Assembly: GCF_964340395.1 (NCBI RefSeq)
Contig: NC_135558.1
Location: forward strand, 21,460,371 to 21,524,370
Direction of reading: 5' to 3'
DNA length: 64,000 nucleotides
DNA from: Glandiceps talaboti
Lineage: Eukaryota; Hemichordata; Enteropneusta; Spengelidae
A model generated the notes under the pieces. That model had not been told where the DNA came from. It saw nothing but the letters and a program-made list of their open reading frames with translations, and did no database searches. The position numbers and the translations under genes are program-made. This document shows, in pieces, positions 41,385-56,300 of the stretch. The stretch's first letter is position 1. Every line of letters begins with the position of its first letter.

Positions 41385-44300
41385 GCTAACACCTGTTTGG
41401 CGTTCGTGCCAATCCCCTGCATTATATACAGCTTTAAAAGATGGACAGATAACAAAAAAAACAATTGAAACCAACACTAACCCCTGTTAAAACCAATACT
41501 CACCCCAAGCAATGTTCCCCCGAAAGCAGTTGCCACACCAGTACATCCATAGCCTAACCCTTCTGCACTTATGCAATCTTCAATGACACCAAGACCTGGT
41601 CCACCTAGGTAAAATCATTTGTATTATGATACTTGAAGTATATAATAACACAAACTTTATCATTCATGCCCTTTGCTTCATAATAATGATAATGTAGTTA
41701 TAATGATGGAGTGGTAATAATGTAGTTGTAACAATGCGGTGATAATAATGTAATGATAATAATGTAGTGATGATAATGTAGTGATGATAATGTAATAACG
41801 TAGCGGTAATATTGGTAATAATGTTGTGGTAATAGTGTAGTGGTAATAAGGCAGTGGTAATAACGTAGTGGTAATAACGTAGTGGTAATAATGTAGTGGG
41901 AATAATGTGGTAATAACGTAGTGGTAATAATGTAGTGGTAATAATGTAGTGATAGTAATAACATAGTGATGATAAAGTAGTGATCATCATGTAGTGGTAA
42001 TAATGTACTGGTAATGTAATGGCAATAACGTATTGGTTATGATGTAGTGATAATAATGTGGTAATAATTTAGTGATAATAACGTTGCGCTTATAATGAAG
42101 TGATAATGATGTGATAATAATGTAGTGGTAATAATGTAGTGGTAATAATGTAGTGAAAATAATCTAGTGGTAATAATGTAGTGATAGTAATGTAGTGGTA
42201 ATAGTGGAGTGGTAATAATGTAGTGGTAATAGTGTAGTGGTAATAACGTCGCACTTATAATGAAGTGATAATAATGTGATAATAATGTAGTGGTAATAAT
42301 GTAGTGGTAATAATGTAGTGGTAATAACGTCACACTTATAATGAAGTGATAATGATGTGAAAATAATGTAGTGGTAATAATGTAGTGGTAATAATGTAGT
42401 GGTAATAATGTAGTGATGATAATGTAGTGAAAATAATCTAGTGGTAATAATGTAGTGATAATAATGTAGTGTTAATAGTGGAGTGGTAACAATGTAGTGG
42501 TAATAACGTAGTGGTAATAACGTAGTGGTAATAACGTAGTGGTAATAATGTAGTGGTAATAACGTAGTGGTAATAACGTAGTGGTAATAATGTAGTGGTA
42601 ATAATGTAGTGGTAATAATGTAGTGGTAATAATGTACTGGTAATAATGTAGTGGTAATAATGTAGTGGTAATAACGTAGTGGTAATAATGTAGTGGTAAT
42701 AATGTAGTGGTAACAATGTAGTGGTAATAACGTAGTGGTAATAATGTAGTGGTAATAACGTAGTGGTAATAATGTAGTGGTAATAATGTAGTGGTAATAA
42801 TGTAGTGGTAATAGTGTAGTGGTAATAATGTGGTGATAATAATGTAGTGGTAATAACGTCGCACTTATAATGAAGTGATAATGATGTGAAAATAATGTAG
42901 TGGTAATAATGTAGTGGTAATAATGTAGTGGTAATAATGTAGTGATAATAATGTAGTGAAAATAATCTAGTGGTAATAATGTAGTGATAATAATGTAGTG
43001 TTAATAGTGGAGTGGTAATAATGTAGTGGTAATAATGTAGTGGTAATAACGTAGTGGTAATAACGTAGTGGTAATAACGTAGTGGTAATAATGTAGTGGT
43101 AATAACGTAGTGGTAATAATGTAGTGGTAATAATGTACTGGTAATAATGTAGTGGTAATAGTGTAGTGGTAATAATGTGGTGATAATAATGTAGTGGTAA
43201 TAATGTAGTGGTAATAACGTAGTGGTAATAATGTAGTGGTAATAATGTACTGGTAATAATGTAGTGGTAATAATGTGGTGATAATAATGTAGTGGTAATA
43301 GTGTAGTGATAATAATGTAGTGATAATAATGTACTGGTAATAATGTAGTGGTAATAATGTGGTGATAATAACGTAGTGGTAATAATGTGGTGATAATAAT
43401 GTAGTGATAATAATGTACTGGTAATAATGTAGTGGTAATAATGTGGTGATAATAACGTAGTGGTAATAATGTGGTGATAATAATGTACTGGTAATAATGT
43501 AGTGGTAATAATGTAGTGGTAATAATGTAGTGGTAATAACGTAGTGGTAATAACGTACTGGTAATAATGCAGTGGTAATAATGTAGTGATAATAATGTAG
43601 TGGTAATAGTGTAGTGGTAATAATGTAGTGGTGATAGTGTAGTGATAATAATTTAGTGATAATAAGGTAGTGATAATAATGTAGTGGTAATAATGTAGTG
43701 GTAATAACAAAGTAGTAATAACATAGGGGTAATAATGTAGTGGTAATAATGCAGTGGTAATAATGTAGGGATAATAATGTAGTGGTAATAATGTAGTGGT
43801 AATAATGCAGTGGTAACAATGTAGGGGTAATAATGTAGTGATAATAATGTAGTGGTAATAACGTAGTGGTAATAGTGTAGTGGTAATGTCGTAATGGTAA
43901 TAATGTAGTGGCAATAACGTAGTGGTAATAATGTAGTGGTAATAACGTAGTGATAATAATGTAGTGGTAATAATGTAGTGATAATGCTGTAGTGGTAATA
44001 ATGTAGTGGTAATAATGTAGTGGTAATAATGTAGTGGTAATAATGAAGTGATAATGCTGTAGTGGTAATAATATAGTGGTATAAACGTAGTGATGATAAT
44101 GTAGTGATTGAGGGCTGGGGCAACTAGGAGATGGATCACGTTTTTGCAAATCGGTTCTGGGACATATGTTAGAAATTAGAAGTTAGGGTGGGGTCACATT
44201 TTATGTCGCCTCATTTTCATTTACCTAACTTTGCATTATTTTGTGATTTTGACATGATACCACCGTTGCCACCATTTCCAAATCCTACTGCTACCACATA

Positions 44301-47300
44301 CCACCTAACCGCCAATGTAAAGTAATATAACATATCAGTGAAATGTAGTGACCTAACTGTTAGTTGTGGTATGAAAAAGAGGAGCGGGTCTCACAATTGT
44401 AAAGGGAAAACAGGGTGGCAAGATATTTGGAATAATGTAATGAGGTGGAGATGTTGACATAGGTCCACAGTTGTCAGTTGTGCGCTCATCTAGGTTTTAG
44501 AAAGAACACATGCATTGGTTTGATACAAACACAAATAGTGGGAATCAACAAGTTCCTTTCAAAACTATCAATGTCATGGGATCTTACTACAAAGATCGAA
44601 CCCAAGATCTAGGACCTCATGACTACTAACAAGGGTGTAATAACTACGCCACGGGGAGGCGGTGATGTTAAAAAATGCTATTTTCATTGAAAATTTTGTA
44701 TTCTTAGTAATTTGATTACAACGGACTGGGAGGGGTTATATTTTATGCTACAGACCGGGCTTGATTTTCCCCGGCCCTCCCTTGTAATTACCACACAAAA
44801 CAGACCATACTGAGTCTGGATTCGACGTACAAGTGGTCCTGTAACTTTGGAAATTGAATTATCCGACCATACTAAACCTCATGTTTCCATCGTTTATTGA
44901 AGTTAATAAAACTGTGTTCCATACCATACTTTTCTTCAATGCTCAAATTCAATAATCCAAGTTCCCAGAACTTCTTCAGAGGACCCCATGGAAACTATGG
45001 AGACAGGAAAGTCAAAGTAATGATATCAGGAAAGAGTGTACTTCATAAATGTTTGATTTTGTCACTGGACATCATCATTGATGTGATTCTCGTAGAATTC
45101 AGATGATTAAACACGGAGGGGGAGAGGAGCAATAAGTATGTGATTAATGATTAGATTTTTTCTTTCTTGTGGAATAAACCTGATATTTCTATTTGTTTTT
45201 CTTTCCCTGACTAGACTTTTCTTCCGGCTGAATATTCATCCCTTTATTGACCAAATAAAGGCGTTATTTCCTTTCTTCTATTCAATTCCCTTTAATATCT
45301 AAAGGAAAATATTTTTTCTCATCTTCTCATTCCCCCCAGCCCCACCCCTCCCTATCTTCACACCCCGTACCCCCCCCCCCCCCGAGTTAACCTCTGGGAC
45401 ACTATCAAGCCGAATAAACATTATAATATTCAATCGTTTACTGATATAAGAAGTGGGATTAGTAAGTAGCATACAATTGAATGTGTATTTGGTATGATCC
45501 CCCAAAAGTTAAGACGGGGGGGGGGGGGGGGGGGGGTAAACGTCCGTGGTATCTTGGTAATGACAGCGTGAGAAATGTTTTCATACAGTCAATCAAGACA
45601 CTGAATATCAGCCTGTGTAAAAGACTAGCCACGGGAAAGAAAGAATAATGCAATCCGTTTAAAACTTTCCCCGTGTAATGTGTTTTACATAAATTGAAAT
45701 TAATACAGCTGTAAAGACAAAATGCATAGAATGTCGAACATTGACTTTATAAGATAACCACAGTTAGTACTTAAGAATTTTACATCAACAAGTTCTTACA
45801 AAGACTATTCTTTTTATTCATATAAAACAACTGAACAAAGAGAAACACAGGCTGCATTTCTTTATGATTACAGGAGAACGACCATGAACTTTGTTTCACC
45901 AATCCTTCATCATGCAACCTCTCTAAAAGTCGACCACTCTAGTTTAAAAGAGGTCTGTGTATACTGTGGATGTAGCATTACAAAGTAACAATGTCAGGGG
46001 CTTCTTTTTGTTCTGACCACTAGTCTAAGCATTGTGAGTTAATTTTGGCAAGTGGTGAACGTCCATATATTGTATATTTCCCATTATGCCTCACTTCCGT
46101 GTACAGCCAGTGTCATGATGAAGAATACAAAAAATGCAATCTCTCTTATCAGTCTGATCGGACACTTGAGATAATATCATTACTATGACTTAGATCAGAG
46201 ACTAGAGATAATATCATTACTATGAGTTAGATCAGAGACTAGAGATTATATCATTACTGTGACTTAGATCAGAGACTAGAGATAATAACATTACTGTGAC
46301 TTAGATCAGAGACTAGAGATAATATCATTACTGTGACTTAGATCAGAGACTAGAGATAGTATCATTACTATGACTTAGATCAGAGACTAGAGATAATATC
46401 ATTACTATGACTTAGATCAGAGACTAGAGATAATATCATTACTATGACTTAGATCAGAGACTAGAGATAATATCATTACTGTGACTTAGATCAGAGACGA
46501 GATAATATCATTACTATGACTTAGATCAGAGACTAGAGATAATATCATTACCATGATTTAGATCAGAGACTAGAGATAATATCATTACTATGACTTAGAT
46601 CAGAGACTAGAGATAATATCATTACTATGACTTAGATCAGAGACGAGATAATATCATTACTATGACTTAGATCAGAGACTAGAGATAATATCATTACTAT
46701 GACTTAGATCAGAGACTAGAGATAATATCATTACTGTGACTTAGATCAGAGACTGGAGATAATATTATTACTGTGACTTAGATCAGAGACGAGATAATAT
46801 CATTACTATGACTTAGATCAGAGACTAGAGATAATATCATTACTATGACTTAGATCAGAGACTAGAGATAATATCATTACTGTGACTTAGATCAGAGACT
46901 AGAGATAATATTATTACTGTGACTTAGATCAGAGACGAGATAATAACATTACTATGACTTAGATTAGAGACTAGAGATAATATCATTACTATGACTTAGA
47001 TCAGAGACTAGAGATAATATCATTACTGTGACTTAGATCAGAGACTAGAGATAATATCATTACTGTGACTTAGATCTGAGACTAGAGATAATAACATTAC
47101 TATGACTTAGATCAGAGACTAGAGATAATAACATTACTACGACTTAGATCAGAGACTAGAGATAATATCATTACTATGACTTAGATCAGAGACTAGAGAT
47201 AATATCATTACTATGACTTAGATCAGAGACTAGAGATACTATCATTACTGTGACTTAGATCAGAGACTAGAGATAATATTATTACTGTGATTTAGATCAG

Positions 47301-50300
47301 AGACGAGATAATAACATTACTACGACTTAGATTAGAGACTAGAGATAATATCATTACTATGACTTAGATCAGAGACTAGAGATAATATCATTACTGTGAC
47401 TTAGATCAGAGACTAGAGATAATATCATTACTGTGACTTAGATCAGAGACTAGAGATAATAACATTACTACGACTTAGATCAGAGACTAGAGATAATATC
47501 ATTACTATGACTTAGATCAGAGACTAGAGATATTATCATTACTATGACTTAGATCAGAGACTAGAGATAATAACATTACAACGACTTAGATCAGAGACTA
47601 GAGATAATATCATTACTACGACTTAGATCAGAGACTAGAGATAATATCATTACTACGACTTAGATCAGAGACTAGAGATAATATCATTACTATGACTTAG
47701 ATCAGAGACTAGAGATATTATCATTACTATGACTTAGATCAGAGACTAGAGATAATAACATTACTACGACTTAGATCAGAGACTAGAGATAATATCATTA
47801 CTACGACTTAGATCAGAGACTAGAGATAATATTATTACTATGACTTAGATCAGAGACTAGAGATAATATTACTATGACTTAGATCAGAGACTAGAGATAA
47901 TATTATTACTATGACTTAGATCAGAGACTAGAGATAATATTATTACTATGACTTAGATCAGAGACTAGAGATAATATCATTACTATGACTTAGATCAGAG
48001 ACTAGAGATAATATTATTACTGTGACTTAGATCAGAGACTAGAGATAATATCATTACTGTGACTTAGATCAGAGACTAGAGATAATATCATTACTATGAC
48101 TTAGATCAGAGACTCGAGATAATATCATTACTACAACTTAGATCAGAGACTAGAGATATTATCATTACTATGACTTAGATCAGAGACTAGAGATAATATC
48201 ATTACTCTGACTTAGATCAGAGACTAGAGATAATAACATTACTATGACTTAGATCAGAGACTAGAGATAATAACATTACTATGACTTAGATCAGAGACTA
48301 GAGATAATAACATTACTATGACTTAGATCAGAGACTAGAGATAATATCATTACTATGACTTAGATCAGAGACTAGAGATAATATCATTACTGTGACTTAG
48401 ATCAGAGACTGGAGATAATATTATTACTGTGACTTAGATCAGAGACGAGATAATATCATTACTATGACTTAGATCAGAGACTAGAGATACTATCATTACT
48501 ATGACTTAGATCAGAGACTCGAGATAATATCATTACTGTGACTTAGATCAGAGACTAGAGATAATATTATTACTGTGACTTAGATCAGAGACTCGAGATA
48601 ATATCATTACTATGACTTAGATCAGAGACTAGAGATAATATCATTACTGCGACTTAGATCAGAGACTAGAGATAATATCATTACTATGACTTAGATCAGA
48701 GACGAGATAATATCATTACTATGACTTAGATCAGAGACTAGAGATAATATCATTACTATGACTTAGATCAGAGACGAGATAATATCATTACTATGACTTA
48801 GATCAGAGACTAGAGATAATATCATTACTATGACTTAGATCAGAGACTAGAGATAATATCATTACTATGACTTAGATCAGAGACTAGAGATAATAACATT
48901 ACTATGACTTAGATCAGAGACTAGAGATAATAACATTACTATGACTTAGATCAGAGACTAGAGATAATATCATTACTACGACTTAGATCAGAGACTAGAG
49001 ATACTATCATTACTATGACTTAGATCAGAGACTAGAGATAATATTACTGCGACTTAGATCAGAGACTAGAGATAATATCATTACTATGACTTAGATCAGA
49101 GACGAGATAATATCATTACTATGACTTAGATCAGAGACTAGAGATAATATCATTACTATGACTTAGATCAGAGACTAGAGATAATATCATTACTATGACT
49201 TAGATCAGAGACTAGAGATAATAACATTACTATGACTTAGATCAGAGACTAGAGATAATAACATTACTACGACTTAGATCAGAGACTAGAGATAATATCA
49301 TTACTACGACTTAGATCAGAGACTAGAGATAATATTATTACTATGACTTAGATCAGAGACTAGAGATAATATTACTATGACTTAGATCAGAGACTAGAGA
49401 TAATATTATTACTATGACTTAGATCAGAGACTAGAGATAATATTATTACTATGACTTAGATCAGAGACTAGAGATAATATCATTACTATGACTTAGATCA
49501 GAGACTAGAGATAATATCATTACTGTGACTTAGATCAGAGACTAGAGATAATATCATTACTGTGACTTAGATCAGAGACTAGAGATAATATCATTACTAT
49601 GACTTAGATCAGAGACTCGAGATAATATCATTACTACGACTTAGATCAGAGACTAGAGATATTATCATTACTATGACTTAGATCAGAGACTAGAGATAAT
49701 ATCATTACTCTGACTTAGATCAGAGACTAGAGATAATAACATTACTATGACTTAGATCAGAGACTAGAGATAATAACATTACTATGACTTAGATCAGAGA
49801 CTAGAGATAATAACATTACTATGACTTAGATCAGAGACTAGAGATAATATCATTACTATGACTTAGATCAGAGACTAGAGATAATATCATTACTGTGACT
49901 TAGATCAGAGACTGGAGATAATATTATTACTGTGACTTAGATCAGAGACGAGATAATATCATTACTATGACTTAGATCAGAGACTAGAGATACTATCATT
50001 ACTATGACTTAGATCAGAGACTCGAGATAATATCATTACTGTGACTTAGATCAGAGACTAGAGATAATATTATTACTGTGACTTAGATCAGAGACTCGAG
50101 ATAATATCATTACTATGACTTAGATCAGAGACTAGAGATAATATCATTACTGCGACTTAGATCAGAGACTAGAGATAATATCATTACTATGACTTAGATC
50201 AGAGACTAGAGATAATATAATTACTGCGACTTAGATCAGAGACTAGAGATAATATCATTACTATGACTTAGATCAGAGACGAGATAATATCATTACTATG

Positions 50301-53300
50301 ACTTAGATCAGAGACTAGAGATAATATCATTACTATGACTTAGATCAGAGACTAGAGATAATATCATTACTATGACTTAGATCAGAGACTAGAGATAATA
50401 ACATTACTATGACTTAGATCAGAGACTAGAGATAATAACATTACTATGACTTAGATCAGAGACTAGAGATAATATCATTACTACGACTTAGATCAGAGAC
50501 TAGAGATACTATCATTACTATGACTTAGATCAGAGACGAGATAATATCATTACTATGACTTAGATCAGAGACTAGAGATAATATCATTACTATGACTTAG
50601 ATCAGAGACTAGAGATAATATCATTACTATGACTTAGATCAGAGACTAGAGATAATAACATTACTATGACTTAGATCAGAGACTAGAGATAATATCATTA
50701 CTATGACTTAGATCAGAGACTAGAGATAATATCATTACTATGACTTAGATCAGAGACTGGAGATAATAACATTACTACGACTTAGATCAGAGACTAGAGA
50801 TAATAACATTACTACGACTTAGATCAGAGACTGGAGATAATATTATTACTGTGACTTAGATCAGAGACTAGAGATACTATCATTACTATGACTTAGATCA
50901 GAGACTCGAGATAATATCATTACTGTGACTTAGATCAGAGACTAGAGATAATATTATTACTGTGACTTAGATCAGAGACGAGATAATAACATTACTATGA
51001 CTTAGATTAGAGACTAGAGATAATATCATTACTATGACTTAGATCAGAGACTAGAGATAATATCATTACTGTGACTTAGATCAGAGACTAGAGATAATAT
51101 CATTACTGTGACTTAGATCAGAGACTAGAGATAATAACATTACTGTGACTTAGATCAGAGACTAGAGATAATAACATTACTATGACTTAGATCAGAGACT
51201 AGAGATAATAACATTACTACGACGTAGATCAGAGACTAGAGATAATATCATTACTACGACTTAGATCAGAGACGAGATAATATCATTACTACGACTTAGA
51301 TCAGAGACTAGAGATAATATCATTACTATGACTTAGATCAGAGACTAGAGATATTATCATTACTATGACTTAGATCAGAGACTAGAGATATTATCATTAC
51401 TATGACTTAGATCAGAGACTAGAGATAATAACATTACTACGACTTAGATCAGAGACTAGAGATAATATCATTACTACGACTTAGATCAGAGACTAGAGAT
51501 AATATCATTACTACGACTTGGATCAGAGACTAGAGATAATATCATTACTATGACTTAGATCAGAGATTAGAGATATTATCATTACTATGACTTAGATCAG
51601 AGACTAGAGATAATAACATTACTACGACTTAGATCAGAGACTAGAGATAATATCATTACTACGACTTAGATCAGAGACTAGAGATAATATTATTACTATG
51701 ACTTAGATCAGAGACTAGAGATAATATTACTATGACTTAGATCAGAGACTAGAGATAATATTATTACTATGACTTAGATCAGAGACTAGAGATAATATTA
51801 TTACTATGACTTAGATCAGAGACTAGAGATAATATCATTACTATGACTTAGATCAGAGACTAGAGATAATATCATTACTGTGACTTAGATCAGAGACTAG
51901 AGATAATATCATTACTATGACTTAGATCAGAGACTCGAGATAATATCATTACTACGACTTAGATCAGAGACTAGAGATATTATCATTACTATGACTTAGA
52001 TCAGAGACTAGAGATAATATCATTACTGTGACTTAGATCAGAGACTGGAGATAATATTACTGTGACTTAGATCAGAGACGAGATAATATCATTACTATGA
52101 CTTAGATCAGAGACTAGAGATAATATCATTACTATGACTAAGATCAGAGACTAGAGATAATATCATCACTGTGACTTAGATCAGAGACTAGAGATAATAA
52201 CATTACTACGACTTAGATCAGAGACTAGAGATAATATCATTACTATGACTTAGATCAGAGACTAGAGATATTATCATTACTATGACTTAGATCAGAGACT
52301 AGAGATAATATCATTACTACGACTTAGATCAGAGACTAGAGATAATATTATTACTATGACTTAGATCAGAGACTAGAGATAATATTACTATGACTTAGAT
52401 CAGAGACAAGAGATAATATTATTACTATGACTTAGATCAGAGACTAGAGATAATATTATTACTATGACAGATCAGAGACTAGAGATAATATCATTACTAT
52501 GACTTAGATCAGAGACTAGAGATAATATTATTACTGTGACTTAGATCAGAGACTAGAGATAATATCATTACTATGACTTAGATCAGAGACTCGAGATAAT
52601 GTCATTACTACGACTTAGATCAGAGACTAGAGATATTATCATTACCATGACTTAGATCAGAGACTAGAGATAATATCATTACTCTGACTTAGATCAGACA
52701 CTAGAGATAATAACATTACTATGACTTAGATCAGAGACTAGAGATAATATCATTACTACGACTTAGATCAGAGACTAGAGATATTATCATTACCATGACT
52801 TAGATCAGAGACTAGAGATAATATCATTACTCTGACTTAGATCAGACACTAGAGATAATAACATTACTATTACTTAGATCAGAGACTCGAGATAATATCA
52901 TTACTACGACTTAGATCAGAGACTAGAGATATTATCATTACCATGACTTAGATCAGAGACTAGAGATAATATCATTACTCTGACTTAGATCAGACACTAG
53001 AGATAATAACATTACTATGACTTAGATCAGAGACTAGAGATAATAACATTACTATGACTTAGATCAGAGACTAGAGATAGTAACATTACTATGACTTAGA
53101 TCAGAGACTAGAGATAATATCATTACTACGACTTAGATCAGAGACTAGAGATAATATCATTACTATGGCTTAGATTAGAGACTAGAGATAATATCATTAC
53201 TACGACTTAGATCAGAGACTAGAGATAATATCATTACTATGGCTTAGATCAGAGACTAGAGATAATATCATTACTGTGACTTAGCTCAGAGACTAGAGAT

Positions 53301-56300
53301 AATATCATTACTATGACTTAGATCAGAGACTAGAGATAATATCATTACTGTGACTTAGCTCAGAGACTAGAGATAATACCATTACTATGACTTAGATCAG
53401 AGACTAGAGATAATATCATTACTATGACTTAGATCAGAGACGAGATAATATCATTACTACGACTTAGATCAGAGACTAGAGATATTATCATTACTGTGAC
53501 TTAGCTCAGAGACTAGAGATAATATCATTACTGTGACTTAGATCAGACTAGAGATAATATCATTACTGTGACTTAGATCAGAGACTAGAGATAATATCAT
53601 TACTATGACTTAGATTAGAGACTAGAGATAATAACATTACTATGACTTAGATCAGAGACTAGAGATAATATTACTACGACTTAGATCAGAGACTAGAGAT
53701 AATATTATTACTATGACTTAGATCAGAGACTAGAGATAATATTACTATGACTTAGATCAGAGACTAGAGATATTATTACTATGACTTAGATCAGAGACTA
53801 GAGATAATATTATTACTATGACTTAGATCAGAGACTAGAGATAATATCATTACTATGACTTAGATCAGAGACTAGAGATAATATTATTACTGTGACTTAG
53901 ATCAGAGACTAGAGATAATATCATTACTATGACTTAGATCAGAGACTAGAGATAATATCATTACTATGACTTAGATCAGACACTAGAGATAATATCATTA
54001 CTATGGCTTAGATCAGAGACTAGAGATAATATCATTACTACGACTTAGATCAGAGACTAGAGATAATATCATTACTGTGGCTTAGATCAGAGACTAGAGA
54101 TAATATCATTACTGTGACTTAGCTCAGAGACTAGAGATAATATCATTACTATGACTTAGATCAGAGACTAGAGATAATATCATTACTGTGACTTAGATCA
54201 GAGACTAGAGATAATATCATTACTGTGACTTAGCTCAGAGACTAGAGATAATATTATTACTATGACTTAGATCAGAGACTAGAGATAATATCATTACTAT
54301 GACTTAGATCAGAGACGAGATAATATCATTACTACGACTTAGATCAGAGACTAGAGATATTATCATTACTGTGACTTAGCTCAGAGACGAGATAATATCA
54401 TTACTACGACTTAGATCAGAGACTAGAGATATTATCATTACTGTGACTTAGCTCAGAGACTAGAGATAATATCATTACTGTGACTTAGATCAGACTAGAG
54501 ATAATATCATTACTGTGACTTAGATCAGAGACTAGAGATAATATCATTACTATGACTTAGATTAGAGACTAGAGATAATAACATTACTATGACTTAGATC
54601 AGAGACTAGAGATAATATTATTACTATGACTTAGATCAGAGACTAGAGATAATATCATTACTATGACTTAGATCAGAGACTAGAGATAATATTATTACTG
54701 TGACTTAGATCAGAGACTCGAGATAATATCATTACTACGACTTAGATCAGAGACTAGAGATATTATCATTACTATGACTTAGATCAGAGACTAGAGATAA
54801 TATCATTACTGTGACTTAGGTCAGAGACTGGAGATAATATTACTGTGACTTAGATCAGAGACGAGATAATATCATTACTATGACTTAGATCAGAGACTAG
54901 AGATAATATCATTACTATGACTAAGATCAGAGACTAGAGATAATATCATCACTGTGACTTAGATCAGAGACTAGAGATAATATTATTACTGTGACTTAGA
55001 TCAGAGACGAGATAATAACATTACTATGACTTAGATTAGAGACTAGAGATAATATCATTACTATGACTTAGATCAGAGACTAGAAATAATATCATTACTG
55101 TGACTTAGATCAGAGACTAGAGATAATATCATTACTGTGACTTAGATCAGAGACTAGAGATAATAACATTACTACGACTTAGATCAGAGACTAGAGATAA
55201 TATCATTACTATGACTTAGATCAGAGACTAGAGATATTATCATTACTATAACTTAGATCAGAGACTAGAGATAATATCATTACTACGACTTAGATCAGAG
55301 ACTAGAGATAATATTATTACTATGACTTAGATCAGAGACTAGAGATAATATTACTATGACTTAGATCAGAGACTAGAGATAATATTATTACTATGACTTA
55401 GATCAGAGACTAGAGATAATATTATTACTATGACTTAGATCAGAGACTAGAGATAATATCATTACTATGACTTAGATCAGAGACTAGAGATAATATTATT
55501 ACTGTGACTTAGATCAGAGACTAGAGATAATATCATTACTATGACTTAGATCAGAGACTCGAGATAATATCATTACTCCGACTTAGATCAGAGACTAGAG
55601 ATATTATCATTACTATGACTTAGATCAGAGACTAGAGATAATATCATTACTCTGACTTAGATCAGACACTAGAGATAATAACATTACTATGACTTAGATC
55701 AGAGACTAGAGATAATAACATTACTATGACTTAGATCAGAGACTAGAGATAGTAACATTACTATGACTTAGATCAGAGACTAGAGATAATATCATTACTA
55801 CGACTTAGATCAGAGACTAGAGATAATATCATTACTATGGCTTAGATCAGAGACTAGAGATAATATCATTACTACGACTTAGATCAGAGACTAGAGATAA
55901 TATCATTACTATGGCTTAGATCAGAGACTAGAGATAATATCATTACTATGACTTAGATCAGAGACTAGAGATAATATCATTACTGTGACTTAGATCAGAG
56001 ACTAGAGATAATATCATTACTGTGACTTAGATCAGAGACTAGAGATAATATCATTACTATGACTTAGATTAGAGACTAGAGATAATAACATTACTATGAC
56101 TTAGATCAGAGACGAGATAATGTCATTACTGAGACTTAGATCAGAGACTAGAGATAATATCATTACTATGACTTAGATCAGAGACTAGAGATAATAACAT
56201 TACTATGACTTAGATCAGAGACGAGATAATGTCATTACTACGACTTAGATCAGAGACTAGAGATAATATCATTACTACGACTTAGATCAGAGACTAGAGA

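Noticed and set aside
42967-44149. Open frames of 382 and 390 codons with a 14-residue repeat ([14 protein letters not shown]-like)
   Set aside because: They are translations of the 14-bp intronic minisatellite, open in every minus-strand frame because the unit lacks stops.
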